From Lachnospiraceae bacterium (GTDB taxonomy: Bacteria; Bacillota; Clostridia; Lachnospirales; Lachnospiraceae): a stretch of DNA of 64,000 bases. The first letter of the stretch is position 1. The number at the start of each line of letters is the position of its first letter. The stretch spans positions 1 through 64,000 of the forward strand of contig JAGAOO010000030.1 in assembly GCA_017623675.1 (NCBI GenBank), given 5' to 3'. This document shows, piece by piece, positions 32,067 through 41,249 of this stretch. A model generated the notes under the pieces. It made no database searches, had not been told where the DNA came from, and saw only the letters and a program-made list of their open reading frames with translations. The position numbers and the translations under genes are program-made.

Positions 32067-32717
32067 CTATCCAAAATACTCCAACAACCCCATCAGGCTA
32101 TCCACCTTCCAGGTCAGCATCTTCTCCACTTCATCATCCGGCTGGGTCTGATCCGGTATCATAATGACCTTACAGCCTGCCCGATATGCCGACAGTACTC
32201 CATTGGGAGAATCCTCCACAGCATATGCATCCGGAGGTTCTACCCCTAATTCCCTGCAGGCATACAGATAAATGTCCGGTGCCGGTTTTCCTTGTTCTAC
32301 CATGGTTGCACAAATCAAATGTTCAAAGTATTCCAGTAGACCGGTTTCCTGTAAATAAGCCTTTGTTCGTTCCAAATCAGTCGCCGTTGCAATTGCAAGA
32401 CAATGCCCCCGTTGTTTCAATTCTTTTAAAACTTCCTTTGCACCGGCTTTCACCGGAATTCCCTCTGCCTGTAGCCGCAGGTTCATTAGTTCTATCCGCC
32501 GATTTCGAATTCTTGTATAAGCCTCTGCATCTCCAAAATAACGTTCTATCTGTTGTGCCGCAAATGGGCGCCCCATACTCCGCATAGAAAGTGCCTGTTC
32601 ATCCGTCATCGGATAGCCGCAGTCTTCTGCTGCCATTTTCCAATATTTGCGGTAATATTTCTCTGTATCTAAAATGGTTCCGTCCATATCAAAAATAATG
32701 GTCTGTTTCTTTTCCAT
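32067..32717 (-). CDS. HAD-superfamily phosphatase (beta-phosphoglucomutase-like)
   Basis: 216 residues with FDMDGTILDT (nucleophile Asp), SMRSMGRP cap region, TATD (motif II), KPAPDIYLYA (Lys, motif III) and VEDSPNGV (motif IV). Acts on a phosphorylated sugar or related small molecule. ATG 32717 follows AGGAGGAG. It is 4 bases from the upstream FliB-like gene, so they are cotranscribed. Confidence 0.85.
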   Translation of the reverse strand: MEKKQTIIFDMDGTILDTEKYYRKYWKMAAEDCGYPMTDEQALSMRSMGRPFAAQQIERYFGDAEAYTRIRNRRIELMNLRLQAEGIPVKAGAKEVLKELKQRGHCLAIATATDLERTKAYLQETGLLEYFEHLICATMVEQGKPAPDIYLYACRELGVEPPDAYAVEDSPNGVLSAYRAGCKVIMIPDQTQPDDEVEKMLTWKVDSLMGLLEYFG

Positions 32718-32721
32718 ATGA

Positions 32722-33993
32722 TTACTCCTCCTTTCTGCCCTCACACATTCGAAGTACATTGGTCAGACTTTCCACCGACATACATTCCTCCTGCCAGCAT
32801 AACTTTCCAAAGCATTCCATATTCTCTGTGCAATACTCGATTTCCTTTGAATACTGTTTTGCATTCTGAATCCGGCTCCATAAGGTAAAGATAGCTTCTC
32901 TTTGATATGTATCCAAATCCATCATCAAAAGAACCAAGTAGCTTACCACCACGAACTTTACCTTACCCAGAATATCTCCATCAAACAATGCTTCCATAAA
33001 ATAACGATATAATAAATATACTGTAAAATGCTCGTATTCATATCCTGCATTTGGATATTCCTGCTGAAAACGACTCTGGCTCTGTAACAGTTCTTCTATA
33101 TTCTGTTCCAGCCCTTTCATTCGCTCCTGCCAACTACCATCCAAGGATTCCATATTCTCATATAGCTTTAATAATCTACTTATATTTTTAAGGGAACTAA
33201 TATTGACATCTTTATTCCAATTCCTATCCTCCCAGGTATCTGCATCATCTTCACTGATTACCTGTTCCCGCACCTGTTGACAGAATATCTGCTGCGTCTT
33301 GTTCCATGCAGAAGCCATTGCTTTCTGATTCTGATAGACACGCACCAGAAAACGAACCGATTCAAAATCTTCTACATCCCATGCCTCCTGCAATTCTTCT
33401 CCATATTGAAGGAGAAGTATCAAGCGTTCTGCCAGCTTTATCTCCCTATTCTGAACAATTGTATACGCCGTTCCCCTGGCAGACAGCAACAAATCAATAT
33501 ACGCCTGTTCTTCCTCTTCTTCTGAAGGAATGGATTGTGAATCTGTCTTATCACCTTCTGTTTCCCTGTCTTCTTCGGAAACCTCTAAACATATGAATTC
33601 CAGTTTTTCCGGCGACTGGAACAACAGACGTCCTGCCTCCTCGCAGCAAAGCCCTAAACCAACCTCTGTATACTCTCCAAACCATTGATAATGTCTTGGA
33701 TGTTCTCTGCAAATATCACACAGAAATTCTTCCCCACACTCCTGTATCAAATCACACAGATTCTCCTGATTCAAAAAAGGACACCGTTTTCCCTCTTGAA
33801 GATTAAAATAAATCTCTTCTTCCGTTTCCGTTATACTGTCTCTTAAACGTTTTCCAATTGCTCCGTCTACGGAATGATAACATTCTGCAGTTTCTTCATC
33901 GATTTCAATTTCCCAGCCGGCACAACAGGTATCCTGACAGGCAGAACCGATACACTTAAATTCATCATAGTACATGGGCTTTCTTATTTTCAT
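32722..33993 (-). CDS. FliB-like Cys-cluster protein (putative lysine-N-methylase)
   Basis: 423 residues. The N-terminal cluster FKCIGSACQDTCCAGW, then CPFL...CDLIQECG...LCDICREHPRH and GLGLCCEEA, is that of FliB/YkgJ-type proteins, annotated as flagellin lysine-N-methylases with an Fe-S cluster. No flagellar gene is nearby, so another substrate is possible. Confidence 0.75.
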   Translation of the reverse strand: MKIRKPMYYDEFKCIGSACQDTCCAGWEIEIDEETAECYHSVDGAIGKRLRDSITETEEEIYFNLQEGKRCPFLNQENLCDLIQECGEEFLCDICREHPRHYQWFGEYTEVGLGLCCEEAGRLLFQSPEKLEFICLEVSEEDRETEGDKTDSQSIPSEEEEEQAYIDLLLSARGTAYTIVQNREIKLAERLILLLQYGEELQEAWDVEDFESVRFLVRVYQNQKAMASAWNKTQQIFCQQVREQVISEDDADTWEDRNWNKDVNISSLKNISRLLKLYENMESLDGSWQERMKGLEQNIEELLQSQSRFQQEYPNAGYEYEHFTVYLLYRYFMEALFDGDILGKVKFVVVSYLVLLMMDLDTYQREAIFTLWSRIQNAKQYSKEIEYCTENMECFGKLCWQEECMSVESLTNVLRMCEGRKEE

Positions 33994-34021
33994 GAATGAC
34001 TACACTCCTTCAAATAAGTTT

Positions 34022-35218
34022 TTATGACTCTTTTTCATTGGAATGTGGGATTGCTGCATAGCTCCTATCCACCGTTATAACACACTGATAGCCCGGGTAT
34101 TCCTCTGACACCAAGTTCTGAATCCGTTCCTTTACTTCCATATCTGTCAAATGAAATTCATATGGCACCACACAATCAAAAATCATATTGGTATGACTGA
34201 TGCCGGGCACCATTCGCAAATCGTGAATCGTCAACTCTTCATCAATGGTCTTTACCTGTCTGCTTAACCATTTCCGCAAATCTCCTACTGCTTCATCACT
34301 GGTAACAATAGGGTCATAGTGAATAATCATATTCAAATTATCATTTTCCAGAAAATCCTTCTCAATATTGTCAATAATATCATGGCATTTTAATACGTCC
34401 TCTTCTGCCGCCATTTCCACATGTACACTGGCAAACAAACGTCCCGGACCATAATCATGAACCATCAAATCATGGGTGCCAAGCACCCCATCATAAGACA
34501 TAATCTTTTTCTGAATCATATCCACAAGAGCCGGGTCCGGTGCCTTTCCAAGCAATGGGTCTAAGGTATCCTTTACCAAACCAAAGCCACTGTATAGGAT
34601 GAACAATGCAACCAGAATTCCCATCCAGCCATCCAGATTAAGACTGGTATAACGAGACACAATTGCAGCAATCAAAACAGCTCCGGTGCTAATCACATCA
34701 TTCCGACTGTCTGCTGCTGTTGCTATCAGAGTTTCAGAAGAAATGGTTTTTCCAACCTTACGATTAAACACAGCCATCCATAATTTTACCAGTATAGACC
34801 CAACCAGAATTCCCACCATAAGCCAGCTGAATTGTACCGGTTCCGGATTCCGTACCTTCTGAACACTGGTGCTTAACAATTCCACACCAATGACCATAAT
34901 CAGCACAGCAACCAAAAGCCCTGCCAGATATTCATATCGGGCATGACCATAGGGATGATCCTTGTCTGCCGGTTTACTTCCCATCTTAAAACCTAACAGA
35001 CTGATAATATTTGAAGATGCATCTGAAAGGTTATTAATTGCATCTGCCGAAATGGATACACTACCGGAAATCATACCAATAAAAAACTTACTAAGAAACA
35101 GCAGTATATTACAGAAAATTCCTACCCAGCCTGCCATTTTTCCATAGCCACTGCGCACCTTCAAGTCTTGTACATTTTTATAATCCTTTACGAACCAACG
35201 TATTAATAATTTTGTCAT
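34022..35218 (-). CDS. Cation diffusion facilitator family transporter
   Basis: 398 residues: six transmembrane helices with the metal-site motifs DAINNLSDASSN and HPYGHARYEY, then a C-terminal cytoplasmic ferredoxin-like dimer domain, with an extra C-terminal repeat. Exports Zn2+, Mn2+ or Fe2+ in exchange for protons; metal choice not deducible. Confidence 0.9.
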   Translation of the reverse strand: MTKLLIRWFVKDYKNVQDLKVRSGYGKMAGWVGIFCNILLFLSKFFIGMISGSVSISADAINNLSDASSNIISLLGFKMGSKPADKDHPYGHARYEYLAGLLVAVLIMVIGVELLSTSVQKVRNPEPVQFSWLMVGILVGSILVKLWMAVFNRKVGKTISSETLIATAADSRNDVISTGAVLIAAIVSRYTSLNLDGWMGILVALFILYSGFGLVKDTLDPLLGKAPDPALVDMIQKKIMSYDGVLGTHDLMVHDYGPGRLFASVHVEMAAEEDVLKCHDIIDNIEKDFLENDNLNMIIHYDPIVTSDEAVGDLRKWLSRQVKTIDEELTIHDLRMVPGISHTNMIFDCVVPYEFHLTDMEVKERIQNLVSEEYPGYQCVITVDRSYAAIPHSNEKES

Positions 35219-35346
35219 TCCCCGAATACCCCTTACGAAAAAATTGTAGTCTTATCATAATATACCAATTCCTATCGGGGTGCAACATTTTCCATTTCTA
35301 ATTTTTGTTCGTCTATCCAAACTTCATTTCGACAAACTTCCACATA

Positions 35347-37902
35347 TTATACCAACACACTTCCGTACTTCACTTTTACACGTTCAATCCTTCGAAGCAT
35401 AATTTTCGCTCCCAGTAGCAAGAATAAAACGGTGGCCCCTCCATGCGTCAAGTCAAAGGGAAAACCGGACAGATAATACGCTGCTACCACCTCGCGGCTT
35501 AAGGGCACACCGGCCAGAATTGCAGTTGACAAGTTCATGACTCCTCCATAGAGCAACACCGTCGCAAGGAAACCATAGATGCATAACTTGATTACAAACC
35601 CATTTTCTTTCTTTTTATCCTTCCACTGATACTTCTTTTTCTGATGGAACAACAATCCTGCTAAAAAGCCAATCATGCCCATGGCAAACATCTGCCAGGG
35701 AGTCCACGGTCCCTGTCCGAACAGCATATTCGATACCAGCATAGTAATGGCTCCTACCAGAAAGCCTGTCTCACCTCCAAAGGCTACACCGGCAATAATC
35801 GTCAATGCTGTTACCGGTTTAAAGGAGGGTAGCATGGCAAATATTCCCCGTCCGGCTACTCCCAAGGCACAAAATACAGAAAGGAGCACCAAATCTCTCG
35901 CCGGAGGTCTCCGTCCTTCAAATACGAGAACAAAAGGCAGCATAGCTTCCACTAGTATTAACAAAGAAATAAACAGATACTTTTCATCATGTAAGAATTG
36001 ATTACCCACATAAATCGTAACCGGAATTGTCAGCAAGGGAATCCCAATGGCAAGTTTTTTTTGAATTGAATTGTGTGTCTCACTAATTTCTGTTGCACTA
36101 ATTTCCATTGACTGCGAATCTTTTACATCAGGTTTTCTTTTTTTAGATTCATTTTTATCCGAATTCTGATTCCTATTTTCTCTATCTATTATATGCTGTT
36201 CCGTTTTTCCTCCACACGCTTTTATTACCTGTGAGACAGTCACAGCCGTTGGCAGAATCTGACGCACCATTCGATTAGTATTCGTAGTATAAAAATAATT
36301 TCCGGAAAAGAAACGTGTCGGCGTATCCTCTGCTACCATCTGTCCATCAAACATTAACATACAACGGTCAGCATATTCTGCACAAAAGTCCACATCATGG
36401 CTAACCATGAGTATTGTGACTCCCTGTGACGTCAATTGTTTCAATATACCTGCAAAGATTTCTTTATATCCCACATCAAAGCCCTTGGTCGGCTCGTCCA
36501 ACAGTAAGATATCCGGTTGGGTCAACAGTATTTTTGCCAATGCAAGGCGCTGTTGCTCCCCACCGGACAGATCATAAGGATGTCGTTCCAAAAGTCCTTC
36601 TAATTGACACAGCCGAATGACTTCTTCTATTTCCTTTCGAAATTCTTCTGTGGATTTCTTATCATCTGCCTGACAGTCCCACATATCCTCCAATTCCTCT
36701 TTGACACATTCCTCTGTAAACAGTAACTGGGGATTCTGTGGCAGACTAATCACCCGTTGCTTTCTTTCCTGTGGGAAACGAACACTACCTCTCTGTGGTT
36801 TATAACCACCATGAATCATAGAAAGCAAAGTTGTTTTTCCACAACCATTTCCTCCTAATATGGCTAATAATTCTCCTTCATGCCCTTCCAGAGAAGCTCC
36901 CTTTAAAATATCAGTCCCCTTTTTATCATAACGGAACCAAATATCCTTTACTACAAGAGTGCAAGTACGTTTCTGCCGGGATAACCGATTCTTTTCTATC
37001 TCTTCTTTTCCAGAACCCTCTGCTTTCATTTCCAGCCCGTCCTTATGTTGCGAAACTTTATCTGCATGAGTATCAGCCCAATTCTGAAACCAGGTTCTTC
37101 CCTCCTGCACCGTCATAGGGCATTCCTGCTTTTCTGTTTCTATTCCATTCCAGATACGCATAGGTGCCGGCATTGCAGAAAACAATGATAACTCTCCCTC
37201 CCGCATAACTTCTGCCACTTCTTCCGCTTTGCCATCAATGGTGATTGTTCCTTCCTCCATGACTAAAAGACGGGTACAGATTGGGATAACATCATCCAGT
37301 CGATGCTCTGTCATCAAAATGGTAGTACCCAGTTCCCGATGAATTCGTCCCAAGGTGGCAATGAAATCCGATGCTGCAATTGGATCTAACTGGCTGGTTG
37401 GTTCGTCTAACAGAAGAATTTCCGGTTGCATCACCATAACCGCAGCCAGATTCAAAAGCTGCTTCTGTCCACCGGATAGTTGTGCTGTATCCTGATGAAA
37501 CCATTCCTGAATTCCAAAAAAATGACTCATTTCTGCCACTCGTTTCTGAATTATGGAATTCTCCATTCCCATACTTTCCAGTCCAAATGCCAACTCATGC
37601 CAGACCTTATCTGTGACAATCTGCTCCTCCGGATTCTGACTGACGAAACCAATGCCACTGGTCTGAGTTTTCAAATCTATCTCCTGTAAAGGAGTTCCAT
37701 GAAAGTAGATTCTTCCTTCCAATCGTCCCTGTGCTGCAATTGCCGGTTTTAGCTGTCGAAGCAGGGTTGTTTTTCCACAGCCGGAGGCACCACAAAGCAC
37801 CAGAAACTCTCCGCTTTGAATCTGTAAGGCCACATCATGTAACACTCTTTGATTGCTATCGGCATACTGAAAGCCGAACTCTTCCAAACGAACTAATTCC
37901 AT
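35347..37902 (-). CDS. ECF transporter fusion: two ATPases plus S-component
   Basis: 851 residues from ATG 37902. First ABC ATPase about 1-270 (Walker A GASGCGKTT, LSGGQ, LLLDEPTSQLDP), second about 315-540 (GGNGCGKTT, DLSGGEQQRLALA, LLLDEPTKGFD), a linker, then six or so helices (about 610-851, with FGQGPWTPWQMFAMG) typical of ECF substrate-binding subunits. EcfA, EcfA' and S are usually separate. Its start overlaps the ecfT stop by 10 bases. The cobalamin riboswitch upstream suggests vitamin B12 or a precursor as substrate. Confidence 0.88.
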   Translation of the reverse strand: MELVRLEEFGFQYADSNQRVLHDVALQIQSGEFLVLCGASGCGKTTLLRQLKPAIAAQGRLEGRIYFHGTPLQEIDLKTQTSGIGFVSQNPEEQIVTDKVWHELAFGLESMGMENSIIQKRVAEMSHFFGIQEWFHQDTAQLSGGQKQLLNLAAVMVMQPEILLLDEPTSQLDPIAASDFIATLGRIHRELGTTILMTEHRLDDVIPICTRLLVMEEGTITIDGKAEEVAEVMREGELSLFSAMPAPMRIWNGIETEKQECPMTVQEGRTWFQNWADTHADKVSQHKDGLEMKAEGSGKEEIEKNRLSRQKRTCTLVVKDIWFRYDKKGTDILKGASLEGHEGELLAILGGNGCGKTTLLSMIHGGYKPQRGSVRFPQERKQRVISLPQNPQLLFTEECVKEELEDMWDCQADDKKSTEEFRKEIEEVIRLCQLEGLLERHPYDLSGGEQQRLALAKILLTQPDILLLDEPTKGFDVGYKEIFAGILKQLTSQGVTILMVSHDVDFCAEYADRCMLMFDGQMVAEDTPTRFFSGNYFYTTNTNRMVRQILPTAVTVSQVIKACGGKTEQHIIDRENRNQNSDKNESKKRKPDVKDSQSMEISATEISETHNSIQKKLAIGIPLLTIPVTIYVGNQFLHDEKYLFISLLILVEAMLPFVLVFEGRRPPARDLVLLSVFCALGVAGRGIFAMLPSFKPVTALTIIAGVAFGGETGFLVGAITMLVSNMLFGQGPWTPWQMFAMGMIGFLAGLLFHQKKKYQWKDKKKENGFVIKLCIYGFLATVLLYGGVMNLSTAILAGVPLSREVVAAYYLSGFPFDLTHGGATVLFLLLGAKIMLRRIERVKVKYGSVLV

Positions 37903-38759
37903 TTTACTGCCTCCTTTCCCAGCACTATCATAGGCAATGCCATCAATGCACCGTATGCCAGATAAATTCCAATGGTCCAACCGTCCATATCTGCATATAT
38001 TATCATAGGAAAACATACCCAATATAATTTCCCCAGCAACACTCCTGCTAATACAATTCCATCTAAAGTCAAAATCACAACAAGCAATATTGTGTCTCTC
38101 GGGCTCCAACGAAAGAGAGAAAATGCGGTTCTGCCCGACAATCCATATCCTCGTCCTTTCATAGAATTTGCAGTATCTATCCCATGCTCCATGGTCCATG
38201 TCAGCATGATGGATAGAACCCGGATTCCCGTTCGAAATCTGGAGCCTAAGTTTCCCTTCTTCATGCTTTTTCCTAACTGCCTTTGTGCTTCTGTCACAGC
38301 ACGAAATTGCTTTCCATATTGAGGCACGAATCGCAAAATCATCGAAAGCACCAGACTAAGTACCGGTATCATTCTTCCAAACAAATAAAGCCATTTTTCT
38401 GTATTAATTACTTTATGAAAACAAGAAAACCATAAGATAACCGCAGTTAATATTCCTGCCGCCACCATTCCATAGATAATCGATTCTAATGTAAAAGGGT
38501 TCCCACTGGGAAAATAACCAAGAATTGTCACTCCCTGATGATTCACAAGAGGATTGATAAAAATAATCAAAAGTGCCATAGGCAACAGAAATAAGAATTG
38601 TCTGTATTTCCTGTCGTACAGCCAAAAGCTGTATGCCCCGGCAAAAATTATGGCAATAGCCAAGCAGACCGGTTGCCGTAAGAACATGGCAAATCCGGTC
38701 ACACTTAGAAAAAATAACATATTTATAATTGGATGGTAATCTGAAAAGGTATCTCTCAT
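37893..38759 (-). CDS. EcfT transmembrane energy-coupling protein
   Basis: 288 residues with five to six helices and the coupling motif SMKGRGYG (Ala-Arg-Gly-type helix that touches the ATPases). It completes the ECF transporter with the fused gene downstream. A cobalamin-type operon. Confidence 0.88.
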   Translation of the reverse strand: MRDTFSDYHPIINMLFFLSVTGFAMFLRQPVCLAIAIIFAGAYSFWLYDRKYRQFLFLLPMALLIIFINPLVNHQGVTILGYFPSGNPFTLESIIYGMVAAGILTAVILWFSCFHKVINTEKWLYLFGRMIPVLSLVLSMILRFVPQYGKQFRAVTEAQRQLGKSMKKGNLGSRFRTGIRVLSIMLTWTMEHGIDTANSMKGRGYGLSGRTAFSLFRWSPRDTILLVVILTLDGIVLAGVLLGKLYWVCFPMIIYADMDGWTIGIYLAYGALMALPMIVLGKEAVKWN

Positions 38760-38797
38760 TCTGCTTCCTCATTCCATCCTGCAGCGTTCTTTCTTCC

Positions 38798-39547
38798 CTA
38801 CTCGCTGCAAGAATAATTCCACTGAATACTATCGCCTTCTTTTAATACATAAGACGCAGCACCATAATTCGGATAAACTCCATTCACACAGTACATCCAG
38901 CCGGAATAGGTTCCGCAGTCGCGTTCATAAAGATTCTGAATTCCCCGTACATATCCTGATGAGGCATCTAAGGGAATTCCTGCATTGGTACAAGTTCTCC
39001 GTAACACATCATAAACCGTTTCTCCTTCTGTTACTGTTACGGTAGTACTTAGTATCGTTCCATCGGATGGTACTAAACCAGCCTTTTCCGGTTTCAATGA
39101 ATCCATATGACTTAAGATTTCTGCACAAGAAATAGTCAATGTGCATTGAAAGGTTACAGCTTGTGTATTCACCGCTTCCGCTGTGCTTTCTGTTGCGGTT
39201 GTGGTTTCCGTTGCAGATGCACTTTCTGCTGTAGTTGTAGTTTCTGTTACAGGTGTATCATCAGAAACCGTTGTCTCCTTCTTCGTTGCTGTGGTTGTAG
39301 CTGAACCGGTTTCTATCTGATTCCTGCTCTCTGCATCATTTCCTTCCGGTCTTCCCTCTTCCGAAGTTTTACTCGCATCGGAATTCGAAATTGTTGTCTT
39401 ATTTTCCTGTGTTGCTTCCGTTGCAGCCGTTTCATTATCGGTAGAACCGGAAGGCTTCGTTCCTCCCAGAAAGAAGGCCGCCACTAATACAATGACAGTA
39501 ATACTTCCGGCAATGATTATGTTCTTATGTGCTTTTATCCATTGCAT
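38798..39547 (-). CDS. Secreted DUF4430 protein (transcobalamin beta-domain-like)
   Basis: 249 residues: N-terminal membrane anchor (about 9-29), a Thr/Glu-rich spacer, and a C-terminal DUF4430 domain (about 135-249: TVTEGETVYDVLRR...GWMYCVNGVYPNYGAASYVL). DUF4430 matches the small C-terminal domain of animal cobalamin carriers. The adjacent upstream gene supplies the other half. Confidence 0.82.
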   Translation of the reverse strand: MQWIKAHKNIIIAGSITVIVLVAAFFLGGTKPSGSTDNETAATEATQENKTTISNSDASKTSEEGRPEGNDAESRNQIETGSATTTATKKETTVSDDTPVTETTTTAESASATETTTATESTAEAVNTQAVTFQCTLTISCAEILSHMDSLKPEKAGLVPSDGTILSTTVTVTEGETVYDVLRRTCTNAGIPLDASSGYVRGIQNLYERDCGTYSGWMYCVNGVYPNYGAASYVLKEGDSIQWNYSCSE

Positions 39548-39600
39548 TGATGTGGTTCTCCTTCCTCAAGCATTATCTCTTCCATTCACTTTCACATTTC

Positions 39601-40779
39601 TTACTGCATATTCTTCTTACGACTCAGATATACAGCACCACTGGCTGCGAACAGTGCCATACCTGCCAATAATACAACCGGCATAGTATCTCCGGTCTTT
39701 GGCGTATCATCCTTCTTTGCTGCAGTGGTTGCTTCCGTAGAAGCTTCTGTTGCACTTGTGCTTTGCTCTGATGAAGGGTCATTGATTGGTGTTGCATCTG
39801 ACATATTATAAAATGCGGTCTTTCCTGCAACCAACCGTTGATATGCATTCAAACCATATGTTCCTTGTGCAGTTGATAAAGCATTTACAATTTCACCAGT
39901 TGCACTAACACGAAAACCGCTTCCTTCATTATAGAATCCATGTAACGCATCCAAAATAGTTTTGTCACCTTTAATAAATCTTGCATCTGTCTGAGCATCA
40001 ATTCCTAACGTTGATAATGCAATCAGAACTTGTATGGTAGTTCCTGTGTTACTGACATTATAATAACTATCATTAAAGCTACCATCAGCATTCTGTGCTA
40101 ATGACAAAGCAATCAAAGCATTGTCAACTGCTGTTTTTACATTGGCATTCGAATTATAATATGGTGCCAGAGCCTGAATTGCCATCGCAGTTTCATCTGC
40201 ATCCATAGTTGTTCCATCCCAACTCCAACCACCGGTTGCCACAACATCCGTTGTCAAAATATTTTGAATTAAAGCTTCTCTCGTTGTTTTATTTGCTACC
40301 GATACATCTGGAATTGTATAATTCTTAGTATCTAATGCTACTAAAGCATTCATTGAGCCATACATTGTATTATAGCCATTTGCAGTTACATAATCTAAGT
40401 CTCCTAATGGTTCTAGTAAGTTATATCCAGCTACACTGGTTGGATCTTTCCCAATTGCAACAACTGCCAATATCTCACGTGTAGACATATACGTTGGATC
40501 AAATTTACTACTACCATTTTCTCTTACCTTAGCTTCCAGACTTGCATAATACTGCTCCGCCTTCTCATAGCTTAATTTTCCTGCTCTTGCAAGTGTAATA
40601 ACCTGCCATTCATTACCATACCCGCATTCAGAATTCAATGCTGTATCAATCAGAGTTAATCCACCTTGATACATATTGTCCAATGCCGCAGTATCTAATG
40701 CAAATACCTCTGTTTGCATAATACCAGCCACCATAAATGCTGCTAACAGCACCGCCAACATCCTTTTCCATTTTTTCAT
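39601..40779 (-). CDS. Secreted alpha/alpha-toroid protein (transcobalamin/intrinsic factor alpha-domain-like) with sortase-type tail
   Basis: 392 residues: signal peptide (1-27), an alpha/alpha-barrel of squalene-cyclase-like repeats (about 40-330, e.g. GGWSWDGTTMDADETAMAIQ, NADGSFNDSYYN), a Ser/Thr linker, and a C-terminal PKTGD motif, membrane helix and basic end (LSRKKNMQ), a variant LPxTG sorting signal. First gene after the cobalamin riboswitch. With the DUF4430 protein it would make a split cobalamin-binding pair. Confidence 0.8.
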   Translation of the reverse strand: MKKWKRMLAVLLAAFMVAGIMQTEVFALDTAALDNMYQGGLTLIDTALNSECGYGNEWQVITLARAGKLSYEKAEQYYASLEAKVRENGSSKFDPTYMSTREILAVVAIGKDPTSVAGYNLLEPLGDLDYVTANGYNTMYGSMNALVALDTKNYTIPDVSVANKTTREALIQNILTTDVVATGGWSWDGTTMDADETAMAIQALAPYYNSNANVKTAVDNALIALSLAQNADGSFNDSYYNVSNTGTTIQVLIALSTLGIDAQTDARFIKGDKTILDALHGFYNEGSGFRVSATGEIVNALSTAQGTYGLNAYQRLVAGKTAFYNMSDATPINDPSSEQSTSATEASTEATTAAKKDDTPKTGDTMPVVLLAGMALFAASGAVYLSRKKNMQ

Positions 40780-40935
40780 TTCTTACACGCTCCTTTTCAT
40801 CACTTGAAATCTTATTGATAAATGTCTTATTCCGGGCTGAAATGAAAATAGATACCATTATGTTCATCAGCCATGTTATGGCAACAAAAATAAACATCTT
40901 CTTGCCTAAAGATATTTACAAGTATTCCCTCTTTA

Positions 40936-41103
40936 CGTATTGTGTTCCGACTCTGGTTCCTCCTACTTGAATCGCCTTCCCAAAGCGCAGGCTTCAGTGA
41001 CATAATGATTCGTTCGTCCCCATTACGGCTGGGATAACAGTCCGGCCTTTCACCGAGTTCCTTTAAACGGACCAAGCTATCGCTCTGTCCGACCGTAAAG
41101 TTC
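40936..41103 (-). promoter_or_regulatory. Cobalamin riboswitch
   Basis: Minus-strand sequence contains the class hallmarks: AAAGGAACTCGGTGAAAGGC, GACTGTTATCCCAGCCGTAA, ATGTCACTGAAG, TTTGGGAAGGCG, AAGTAGGAGGAACC and GAGTCGGAA. It lies in the 5' UTR of the transcobalamin-like gene and should repress the operon when cobalamin is plentiful. Confidence 0.9.
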
Positions 41104-41131
41104 ACAGAATTATGACGTTTTCAACGGTTCT

Positions 41132-41160
41132 ATTGTATGCGTTTCAAATAAGAATGTCAA
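41132..41160 (-). promoter_or_regulatory. Promoter of the cobalamin operon
   Basis: TTGACA (41155-41160), 17 bases, TACAAT (41132-41137), starting transcription just upstream of the riboswitch. Confidence 0.8.
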
Positions 41161-41249
41161 TGCCTCGCACACAAACGCATTTTTTAACTGGAAAAACAAA
41201 AGCAATTCCAAAGCTTGTCAGATGTTCAGCCTTAATTTTATCAACGGCT

